Shown here in pieces: positions 10,871 to 20,314 of a stretch of 64,000 nucleotides of DNA. Position 1 is the first letter of the stretch, and the number at the start of each line of letters is the position of its first letter. The notes below the pieces were generated by a model. That model was not told the origin of the DNA, did not search any database, and worked only from the letters and a program-made list of their open reading frames with translations. The stretch covers positions 32,964,501 to 33,028,500 of the forward strand of contig CM032117.1 of the NCBI GenBank assembly GCA_018894105.1, given 5' to 3'. Origin of the DNA: Jacaranda mimosifolia. Its lineage: Eukaryota > Streptophyta > Magnoliopsida > Lamiales > Bignoniaceae. The position numbers and the translations under genes are program-made.

Positions 10871-11450
10871 GGGAGTAATGAGCTTAATTCTTCTGGAAAT
10901 ACCTTGGAGTATTTAGCCCCCACTTCCATTTCCTTGATTTTTAATCTGGGTCTCGAGGTTTGTTGATAAGATACACCAAGAATCCTCGCCCACCTTTTCC
11001 CAAAATCTTACTAGTCTCTAGCACAGATATAACTACCATCAGGGAAAGCATTATCTGCAGAAGGGCGTGTTGGTATTGGTATCTCATCTCCAAGTGTGAT
11101 GTATTTAGTGTAGCAGTTCCCCTGTGCCTGATGACTATATAGCCAGTCCCTTATGATACGGGGAGTAATGAGCTCAATTCTTTCGAAAATACCTTCGAGT
11201 ATTTAGCCCCCACTTTTATTTCCTCAATTTTTAATCTGGGTCTCGAGGTTTGTTGATAAGATACACCAAGAATCCTCTCCCACCTTTTCTCAAAATCTTT
11301 TTGGTCTCTAGCGCAAATATAACTAGCATCAGGGAAGCATTATTTGCAGAAGGACGTGTTGATATTGGTATCTCATCTCCACGCGTGATGTATTTAGTGT
11401 AGCAGTTTACCTGTGCTTGATGACTATACAGCCAGTCCTTTTCGAGTATC
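10871..11450 (-). repeat. 290-bp tandem duplication in gypsy protease region
   Basis: The block from about 10871 is repeated from about 11161. Both begin GGGGAGTAATGAGCT and share GTCTCGAGGTTTGTTGATAA and GGTATCTCATCTCCA. The copies differ by scattered substitutions. The repeated unit covers the C-terminal half of the protease domain. Confidence 0.85.
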
Positions 11451-11763
11451 ACATCGTACTCTTGGAGAGGCATCTATATGAGGTTAGCTAGATATACCCC
11501 ATCCCCAATCATCATTTGAGCGAATTCCGATACATGGTGTCAATTATTAACCCTATTTCTAAGGGTATTTGAACTTCTTTTTGATAAATCATAGTCTTAG
11601 GTTGCATATTTAGTTCGAGGAAATGCGACAGGTATGAACGAATGTAAATACCAGGATCATATAAGGCATTATCATAGATTTCAAAAATAGAAACCATACA
11701 TTCTATCACCTTATTAAGATCCGGTGCTTCTTTTCCAGTCAGAGCATAAGCACGAACCCGCAT
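11231..11763 (-). pseudogene. Gypsy aspartic protease remnant
   Basis: The minus strand reads MRVRAYALTGKEAPDLNKVI at 11512-11763, with an active-site-like stretch ALYDPGIYIRSY where LFDPGATHSFI is usual. It continues MPLQEYDVILEKDWLYSHQA at 11231-11473, matching the family's MP..YDVILGMDWL block. The catalytic aspartate is present (DPG), but the frame is broken between the two blocks and the second block is tandemly duplicated. Confidence 0.75.
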
Positions 11764-11799
11764 CCTTTATTCCCTACCAATTCCTGCCACTTGCATTCC

Positions 11800-12964
11800 T
11801 TTCCCTACAAATACGAGGCCTCTCCCTTTGGGGTAATCTTTCAGGAAGTGCTGATCGCTTCCAGAGCCCCAACACCTACCCTATTTCTTCCAGCATTATG
11901 ATTCCTCATGGCTAGATGTTCCACAAAATCCACATTACTTTTGTGGCCTCTCTTGAATCAAATTTGCCATCTCGCCAGATTGAGGGACTTGTTGGGCAGT
12001 GCTTCCAACCTAAAGCCTCGGTTGCTTTCTTTCGGCATTACTTTGCCCATCGAGGTGCATATTTTCCTTTCAGCCCCTACCTCAATTTTTTCAGATCTTT
12101 TACAACTCTAACTCAAGTTGCAGTGCATTGCTTACTGCTTGGTTGAAGTTTGACAACTCGCAAGTGGCCAGACCTTTGCTCAATTCTAGCCGCAACCCTT
12201 ACACAAGCCATTGGGTATGTCAACCTTCATCATCTTGCATGTAGGAAGCATATTGTATCAGTCGGCTAAAAGTAGCCTCGTACTGACTTACAGATTGTGC
12301 CCCCTTGTATAAGGTCCACAAATTCTCTTTCCCTTGCTTGCTTCACCACTTATGTCACATATTTACCCATGAAGACTTGGGTGAAATTCTCCCAAGTTCG
12401 GTAGGTTCCTTCAGCTGTCCACCTTCGATCAAATCATCTTCCACCAACTTTGGGTGGAACCTTTCAGAAGAAACGTGGCAAATCGAACCCTCTGCTCATC
12501 TGCATAATGTAGTGTCTCAAAAGTACTCTATAAACTCTCAATCTATTCTTTAGCTCTTCTATCATCAGGGCCTCCTGAGAACTTCAAGGGCTAAAAAAGT
12601 AGGAACCATTCCAACGCCCAATCTTCAGCCATCTCATTAGCAACTCTTGCTCAGCCACATAGTTGTTGACCCTATGGCACAAATCTCGGTCCCTTCTGAT
12701 ACATAGGGTCTGTTGGTTGACCCACTGAAGGGGTTTGCGAAACCTCTTCTTCTTGCATGGCTTGTAGATAAGTAGGTCCCTCTCGTCTTGGAGCCCGTCG
12801 GTTATTGACTCGTCGCCTTGAAGTCTTCCCCATCGTCCAGTTCTGGGCAGAGCGAGTACACCGGAACTTCCTTGCAACGCCATCAACTCTAACTCCTCCG
12901 AACTTCCAAGAATAAAAGAAAGAGAAAGATTAGATGGAAGTAAACCAAACTCATAGATATACAA
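11800..12964 (-). pseudogene. Gypsy gag remnant
   Basis: The region at 12584-12964 reads through RDRDLCHRVNNYVAEQELLM. Further along the strand LHYADEQRVRFATFLLKGS, around 12480-12540, is the characteristic gypsy gag helix region (YA.E..RV.FA...L.G.A). A degraded zinc knuckle CWGSGSDQHFLKDYP lies near 11850-11880, where C.CG..GH....CP is expected. Stop codons and frameshifts occur throughout. Gag would form the capsid of the cytoplasmic particle. Confidence 0.75.
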
Positions 12965-13298
12965 GTCTTAATTATTCTATGATATACGACAAGATCCTAT
13001 AGACATCCTGCATTACTCAAACTCATCTTACTAATATCAACTGATCACATTCATCTTAAATCCTTAAATCACATAGGAGTTTCTTAGCATGCAAAATACC
13101 TAAAATACTTGGAATTCAGCTCAATTCTACAGTTCAGTGCTCAATCTTTGGAAGTGAAGATTACAATCTGGCCGGCCGACCAAGGTGAAATCTCCTACTT
13201 CTTAGTATTAAACACTATACCCAATGATCAAGGCTCAAACTAATCAAAACAAAATGTTGATATAAATCCCAATAACATTCAATACCAAGGTCATCGAC

Positions 13299-13318
13299 AA
13301 ACCTAGGCTATAATACCA
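13299..13318 (-). other. Primer binding site of the gypsy element
   Basis: In sense orientation the sequence four bases inside the 5' LTR is TGGTATTATAGCC, followed by TAGGTTT. This is two substitutions from TGGTATCAGAGCC, complementary to the 3' end of initiator methionine tRNA. Confidence 0.82.
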
Positions 13319-13322
13319 CCTA

Positions 13323-16300
13323 TATAGCACCCTCTCTCGGGATAACCCCTAAGCTGAGATGCCACTACAATTCAAACTTAAATCGTAACCCATAAGACAG
13401 TCAATAGGCCCATAAGAAAATTCTCAAAATCATCAAAGACAGCAACCCGCTTCAACTTATACAGACTACTACAAAAGCACTAAATACATTCCCAAAAGTC
13501 GACTCATATTATTCAACATAATATATACATATCACATATCTTGAACTCAAACTTAAGCATAACATAATGTTCAAGAAAACCCAAAACGCATATAATTAAC
13601 TATTCTATTGCAAAATAAACTCTCCAGTCCAAGCCTGAAGTCTATATCCATAATTAAAACCTGTCTGAGAAAATCAAGGATAAAACGGAAAGGTAAGTCC
13701 AAAGGACTTAGTGAGGGATAACAATCAGTAGTAGATCAAAAGGGCTCTGCTGAAGAGGAAACAATTCAACAGATCATGAATTAACCGACAATGTAATTGG
13801 AACAAGAACGTAATAGAACACAGGCATTAATAAATTCAAGAGTTTTAGCAGGCACTAGTCGGGAGTTGTCACTGTCGGCTCGAACGACCTGAAATCGTCT
13901 CAATCGGATCAGTTCGGGAGGAAATACAAATGGCTCGTTCAGCGAACAGCCCGGGATCGTTTCAATCAGATCAGTTTGGGAGGAAATGTAGATGGCTCAT
14001 TCGACCCAGACGACAGCTCGATCTAGACCAAGAAACTCACCATCCTTGTTGCTCCATAAGCAGAATATAAACAATCGGAATACAATCGAAATCAAGCAAC
14101 CCAAGTACATATGTAGTCCAACAGATCATAACATGACATGCATATCCGATTCTCCTTATTCCAGTCAGTTAGACAGTCAGCCAGATAGAGTCCTTCAGTC
14201 TTACCAAAGCGTGACAGCTTGGTACGTGGCAGATGCCTAGGAGTATCCCTAGCATATTATTAACGCCCAGGAGTTTCCCTGGCACATCGCCAATACCTAA
14301 GAGTGTCCCTAGCATATCGCTGATACCCAGGAGTATCCCTAGCATATTACTGACACCCAGGAGTATCCCTAGCATGTCTATCGATTTCTTCTTATTCTGT
14401 CCAAACTAAATAAAAATCCAAGCAAGACAACCCAATACAGGTACAATGCCTAAGCGGAACGCCCAGCACATCGTCGACGCCCAAGGGGAACACTCGGCAC
14501 ATTGTTGACACGTAAGAGGAACCCTCAGCGTGTCACAAGCATCCGAGCATTCTGCTGGGATTGGCACTCGGCCTAAACATATCTCCAGGCATATATCCAA
14601 AATCAATAAATGGATTGCCGACAAGGCAAAATAGTGTTCGACAAACAGAAAAGTAATGAATAATAGGACAATATTAGATAACAAGACAGTAACAAATAAC
14701 AGATGAGAGGTTTGGGTGCCAAAAAAGACAAACTAAGCTCATATCAAAAGCACAGTCAACTGAACAACCCTCACAGGGTATACTCATCAATATACGAATA
14801 ACAATTAAGATTTCAAGCAATTCACAGATGTCAATAATCAGGATGCAGTATAGTACATAAATCAGTTTAACCCTTTCAGGGGCTTATTATAATAACATAT
14901 AGGTATAATCAAGTGCCAGACTAGTAGACCTTCACAGGGTTTTTGAAATGGATACCAGATAGGTTCAATCAATACAAGTACCAAAATGGTGGGCCCTCAG
15001 CTTTAAAGCCTCAAAATGTTGTCACAACCTACTGGTCTGTGGGATCCACTTTTTCGTCACCTAACCAAAAGATTAAATCCACGGTCAAAGTCCTCAAAAG
15101 ACCCTATAATCACAATTACACGAATAATATTCTAAAATCAATAATAATTCGGTCAATACGGTAGTTAGGGTTAGATCAATGTCATCATTATGGAATGTGC
15201 TAAATATGTCGGTAATATAGGAATATAATCAGGTCCTTAATAATGAAGTTAATCTTGCGACAATATACTAAATCAATAATAACAGTCTAATAATCTTAAT
15301 AACCCAGTTTTATTACTTTGGTCTCAAATCCATAAAACTAGGGTTTAGTTACTTAATTATCTCAATTATCCCAAAGTTATCATGTGATAATACAAATCTA
15401 GGCCCACTAATACATACAATCGCACATGCATGGTCCATACATGGATTCCAATATCAAATCCTTCCATCTTTTGACATAGTACAAGATTTGGTAAAAATAA
15501 ACGATACAAAAGCTTTAAACCCAAATCCGGTCATTACCCAAGATCCTTATTGGAACTTCGAAATCACAAACTAATTACACCGCCATGATCGTTGCGAAGA
15601 GGCGAAGATTCTACCTCAGCTCTACCGCCGTGCTGCCGCTGTCGAAAATGGCCAACACCACTACCAATTGATGCCTTTCAGTTAAACCAACAAGATGCCC
15701 AAGTTAATTTTTGCATCCGCTGTCGAATCGCCGCTCAATTAGTCGAAAAACACTACAGGGCCATCGCTCGTTGCAACGCCTATTTTTCTTCAATTTCGCT
15801 CACTTAGGTGGTCTGTTTACAAAATTGAAAACACTTGCGTGATCCTTGAGCTGAGCCCAACAAAACGCAGTACTCAAATCCAAGCTTTAGTCGCCGGTGA
15901 CGTCGCGGCCACCACCTCTATCACGAGCTCACATTCGAATTTAAATTTTCGACGATTCACAGGTGGTTTCACATCTAACTTGGTACCGTTGTGTTCCTCA
16001 CGTCGAGAAGAAGAGATTGATATATAATCTGCTGGGTTTCGTCGCTGCGGGGAAGAAATTGTCAGAGGAAGTTGATAGGGGTGCATACGGGAAATGTAGA
16101 AAATTCGGGAGGGGGGGTGGTGCTATATAAAGGGGTATTTTTTGGAATTATAGATTAACCCCAAAAGTTTTGCTTCACCTTCAATTAAGTCCTCCAAAGT
16201 TCTTTCCATCTTTCAATTGAGCCCCCGACTATACTAGTGCTTCACATTCACCCATTTGAGTAAAAATAATCTCACTTTGACCCACAAAACTTTCTAAAAG

Positions 16301-16463
16301 TTGGTCAATCGAGTTTCCTCAAATCGGAATTCGACCCCAAAACTTTCAATTCTCGAGCAATTAAATCCTTCTTATTTATTTTTCGAGCCCTAAAATTTGA
16401 CTGTCCAATATCTTAATTTCTAAATCCTTATTTTCTCGAAATAGCAAATGGAGGGGTGTTACA
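13323..16463 (-). repeat. 5' LTR of the gypsy element
   Basis: Partner of 6930-9883 and about 190 bases longer. The extra length comes partly from a fifth 30-bp minisatellite unit and partly from a duplicated segment near 13890-14000, where a GATCAGTTCGGGAGGAAAT-like motif appears twice. The promoter would lie here, but I cannot point to a convincing TATA box. Confidence 0.88.
14232..14381 (-). repeat. 30-bp minisatellite, five units
   Basis: Units start at 14232, 14262, 14292, 14322 and 14352, with the same core as the array at 7811-7930. On the minus strand all five stay in one open frame and encode decapeptides such as MLGILLGVSN and MLGTLLGIGD. Confidence 0.87.
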
Positions 16464-16731
16464 AATTTTATTCGTTTAAAGAATGATTTATTATCTTATA
16501 TTTTATTTAGCGTACATGATAAGCATAGTAAAATATTTTATACAGAAACAATGATTAATTTTTTATTTCTATATTTGTAAAAAAAATATTATCTAAACCA
16601 TAATTAAATTAAATATAGTAAAATTTTAAATTTTAAATTATTGCTCGATGCAATGCTAGGATTAAAAGCTAGCTATTAAAAGGATTGAAGTATTATATAA
16701 AAATAAATAAGTATTTATTTTATATCATATT

Positions 16732-16870
16732 CTTGGGACGAGAGAAGGAAATCGCTTTTTAGCTTATTGAAAGGCTATGATTGATTTTGGCAAAATCTTT
16801 TAAAATATATTTTTGGAGTTAAACTCACCATGATTTTTTATTTTATTTATTCTAAAAATTTAATAAATAT
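16732..16870. repeat. Duplicated segment, copy 2 (partner 5389-5530)
   Basis: Aligns with the segment upstream of the PRP38-like pseudogene and lies about 270 bases beyond the right end of the gypsy element. No PRP38 coding sequence adjoins this copy. Confidence 0.6.
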
Positions 16871-17365
16871 GTTAAAATTATTAAAAAGATTGTAACATTA
16901 TATAAAAATGAAATAAATATTTTTTACTTTATATTTTACAATTTTCAGCACATGTGTAAAATGTGCCAAAAAAATCACTGGTTATTTATAAAATGAGAGG
17001 AGTTTAAAATAATTATTATCGTATGTTTTCAACATATCATTGGTATTAATCATATTCAAAAAATATAATATTAGGGTACTTTTTTCTTTTCATTTTTTTT
17101 CTTTTATCCTTTTTCTCAACCTTCTTTTCCATTCCTATCATATTTTTAAATTTCTCTTATGCCACTTGTTTAATAATTTTTCTTTTATCCATCATGAATT
17201 CAAATTAAAATTAATTAAAAATATGTTGTCGTACAAAATAAATTGCTACGTGTTTTTTATTTATAAGTAAAAAATGTATCATCATCTTTTTTATTTTTTC
17301 CTCTCTCTATTGTTTGTTTTTTTGTCAAAAAAATGTTTTTCCTGTGAACCTAACCTAATCTTCGG
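16871..17365. other. AT-rich non-coding sequence
   Basis: A T-rich run at about 17080-17200 and otherwise AT-rich sequence. Nothing recognised. Confidence 0.5.
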
Positions 17366-17775
17366 ACAAAGTCCACTGAGCCAAATAATTGATTATCAAT
17401 GTTGATAGTGCCATCCAAATCAGATTCCAGAGGATTCCAGTATTGCTCCAAAGCTTCAGCTTCTTCATTATCTTTCATCTGCAAGAGCAAAAACTTACTG
17501 CTTCATACTTGATAGAACTTGTATTTGTCTGTATCTATGCAATACATATGCACTCACATACATACATCATATAAAAACAATATGACGCTGTGTGTGATTC
17601 TATGACTGCTAAGCAGGATAAGAATATTGTTACCTTCTCATCTAGTTCTTCAGAAAAAAGTTCCTGCCATAATGAAATGTTGTCACTAGCAAGCAAATTT
17701 ATAGAATTTGATACTATAACTTTATTGATGCTCTCTATCTTAAGGTCTGATTTTGAACTTGAACTACTGATCATT
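17366..17775 (-). pseudogene. Unidentified two-exon fragment, splice phase intact
   Basis: On the minus strand an exon reads IESINKVIVSNSINLLASDN and ISLWQELFSEELDEK, and ends exactly at a donor, AAG/GTAACA (17634). After a 155-base intron and a good acceptor (TTTTTGCTCTTGCAG, exon start 17478) it continues in phase with MKDNEEAEALEQYWNPLESD and LDGTINIDNQLFGSVDF. The acidic, aromatic-rich make-up (LWQELF, YWNPLE) would suit a transactivation domain such as that of a class A heat-shock factor, but this is a weak impression and no DNA-binding domain is visible. The upstream exon boundary is uncertain (perhaps near 17765). Confidence 0.45.
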
Positions 17776-17879
17776 ACTCTCCTTATTCATTTTATCCGGT
17801 GTTTCACACAAGGACCATCAAAGGGACTTAAATATCTAAACAAGTTAACACAACAAAAAGATCTAACTTCAAGAAATTA

Positions 17880-18544
17880 ATCCTTGGGCCTGTGATAAGC
17901 CATATATCAGGTAGGCTATCTCCTGATGTTGATAAGATCAAGTGTTGAGCATGATTGGCCCAAATAATATTTTATATTGCAAAAATATAGAAGTAATGGA
18001 TCACCTTATGGAAAACTTGTTCAATAAAAGAAAACTTCAAAGACAAGATAGGTGCAAGGAAGATGGAGAAAAAGCATGTTTGCCATGATTTATCTCCCAG
18101 ATGCACAACTATACCATGGCTATCCTAGGCCAAGACCATTCTCCATTCCCAAGATATAGATGTTCTTTTTCAATTCTTTGAGCTTTACAATTAAAAATAG
18201 TTAAACCACTCTCTTAACTTGTCGGCCTAAGTAATTATGAATGCCACAGATAATTGAGTTCCCCGACCATGTTATCCAGGTAGCCATCTAACCACCCACA
18301 ATCCATGACAAACTCTAGTGTCACAAGAAATAGCAATTATACCAACCATCTCCATGAAAGCCCTTTTCATATTGATTCTGATAAGCCAAATGTACAAAAA
18401 AAAAAAACAAAGAAAACTACCAAAATATATATCAAACCAAAATGAATTCGCAAAACATTCAATAGAATTCTTTATTCTATGGAATTAAATAACAACTACT
18501 CAAGTACCAAAGTCAGTACGCAAGCTAAAATTCATGTCAGGAAC
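17880..18544. other. Non-coding, nothing firm
   Basis: A minus-strand stretch near 17900-17950 reads SGDSLPDIWLITG and could be another exon of the fragment at 17366-17775, but no splice site supports it. The rest is AT-rich. Confidence 0.35.
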
Positions 18545-18552
18545 AATACGAT

Positions 18553-19375
18553 TAGGGCTCTAAATGGATATTCAAAATTTTGTTTACCATTCGTATTCAT
18601 ATTCGTTTATACAAAATTTATCCGCATCTATTTAAAGTAAATATTATCCGTATTTGATTAATAGATATCCTATTATAAATGGATATGAATATGGCAAATG
18701 CTTATTAATCCGTTTAATATCCACTCCAAATATATTTTTATTAAATAATATATTATTTATATTTTGTCAATAAAAAATTGATAATCCATATATGTATATA
18801 TATAAATTATAATTGAAGAATAGGGAAGAAAAAAGAATAAATTTAAAAAATTATTGTTATAAACAGAAAACATTGAAGAAATAAAGTTAATCAACATAAT
18901 TGTTGTTGGTTGACTTTATAATTAATATACCTAAATGCTATTATTAATATTAATTAGTACTAATAATTAATTATAAAATCAATTATTAATTAAAAATTAT
19001 GCTATTTGTTTGATTGTTTTCTTTTCAATGAAATTATATAGTTCCTTCTATTAATTAAAAATATGTATTTGTTATAGGTTCTTAAATTCACGTATTTGGA
19101 TATTCGTAAATAGATATCTAAATAATTATCATCAAATATGAATATCAAAAAAATAATTCAAATACGGATAAGTTTAATCAAATATGGATGCATCTGAATA
19201 ATTAGAATCAAATACGGATATATCCGAATTCGATCGATATCCGATGGATACAAATTCAAATATCATTCTTAAATATCCATCAAATTCCTATTCGTATCTG
19301 AACATTCAAAAAGTTAAATGGATACGAATATGAAAATATTGTATCGAATTTGTTTAATATCCGTTTACACCCCTA
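18553..19375. mobile_element. hAT-type MITE, 823 bp, with 8-bp target duplication
   Basis: The left end reads TAGGGCTCTAAATGGATATT and the right end, reverse-complemented, TAGGGGTGTAAACGGATATT. Similarity between the ends continues for about 60 bases. The flanks are AATACGAT (18545-18552) and AATACGAC (19376-19383), matching at 7 of 8 positions. TAGGGGTGTAAAC termini and an 8-bp duplication are typical of hAT elements. The interior is AT-rich with repeated TATCC/GGATA motifs and no coding capacity, so it is non-autonomous. It lies between gene-fragment exons. Confidence 0.85.
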
Positions 19376-19462
19376 AATACGACTCACAAATATAAATACC
19401 AAAGCATAAAAGATAGTCAAGATGAACTCTATTCCAAGAGATTCAAGAGTAAAAAGGCTAAC

Positions 19463-19834
19463 CTAGCATGGTAAGACGATAAAGGGAAGTAATTGTTGTA
19501 GTTATATGCTTCTTTGCAAAATCCAGTTTCTTAATATCATTGCATATTTCTTGAACCATTGTTTCACTTTGCTCTGCTTTGGTTTTAATTCTTTGGATTT
19601 TAGATATGAGTTCTTGGTCCAATGGTAAAAACAAATTAACTAAAGGGCAGCAATATAGAATCTAAAGCTATTGGAGAAAATGACGACCAAATCATAGAAG
19701 GATAAGGACAATTATGCAAGGAAACCAAGGTTCTGTAGGGAAATCAAATCATAGAAAGAATGAGCCAACCTGAACTGCATAAGTAGCTACATCAAGATCC
19801 TCCCGCGCCTTGCTTCCTAAATTACTCTTTGAAA
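19463..19834 (-). pseudogene. VPS53 (GARP/EARP tether) exon fragments
   Basis: The minus strand from 19612 reads ELISKIQRIKTKAEQSETMV, then QEICNDIKKLDFAKKHITTT and ITSLYRLTML, ending at a donor (CTAG/GTTAGC). This is the coiled-coil core of VPS53, a subunit of the GARP/EARP complexes that tether endosome-derived vesicles at the trans-Golgi. An upstream block at 19770-19834 reads SKSNLGSKAREDLDVATYAV and ends at donor CAG/GTTGGC, matching the preceding VPS53 region (SNSGTKAKEDLAAATRAVE). The phase between the two blocks is off by one base. The next exon (AVEQLQ...) is not found, and the hAT MITE begins about 90 bases beyond. It is a fragment of a protein of about 800 residues. Confidence 0.8.
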
Positions 19835-19839
19835 GAGAC

Positions 19840-20314
19840 ACGACCATTAAAAAAGTGACTAAGAGGAAAACATTGATTAACAAACATGTTTTTATTAAGC
19901 AAGAATTCACTGATATCCAACAAAAGTGACTAAAACCATATGCACCAACTAATACCTACCCTATCGAAAAGGCTAAGAAAATCAATCACCCTACCTGAAA
20001 ATCAATAAACTGATTCAACCAAAAAAAGAAAAATTTTAACAGGACTATGACAACCCTCTCCAGATAAAAGTATTTCTTTTGAGCAACTATGTCTCCTTTT
20101 AGTTTTGGTGCCTCCACTAGTCTCCTTACCCTCTGTTCTTCCCATAATAAATTGATATCTCATACATATTTGGTTCCTCTATAAAGAGATAAACAATGTT
20201 CAGACTTCAAATTGATAATGCATACACAATTAATTCTCTCCAATCAATCTGATCTTAAAGCTTTCCGAGACTACTTGTCAATAAAAGCTCAAATTACGTT
20301 TAGGTCAGAAGGTA
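19840..20314. other. Non-coding flank, nothing recognised
   Basis: No TE ends or coding similarity seen before the copia-derived sequence begins abruptly near 20315. Confidence 0.45.

Larger units (their letters stand above)
6930..16463 (-). mobile_element. Ty3/gypsy element, Tekay/Del-like, internally deleted
   Basis: A complete element of about 9.5 kb on the minus strand. It has two long direct LTRs (6930-9883 and 13323-16463), TGTARCACC termini, and an imperfect 5-bp target duplication: GATTT at 6925-6929 against AATTT at 16464-16468. An iMet-type primer site lies inside the right LTR and a G-rich polypurine tract inside the left one. The interior is only 3.4 kb and holds broken gag, protease, a reverse transcriptase tail, an RNase H remnant and the start of integrase. 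The integrase core is absent. TGTAACACC ends, a TGGTATCAGAGC-like primer site and roughly 3 kb LTRs are typical of the Tekay/Del chromovirus group. The element cannot encode its own mobility. Confidence 0.88.

Noticed and set aside
14169..14375. A 68-codon minus-strand repeat protein
   Set aside because: It is the reading of the LTR minisatellite and lies inside a non-coding LTR. It is kept as an observation on the repeat rather than a gene.
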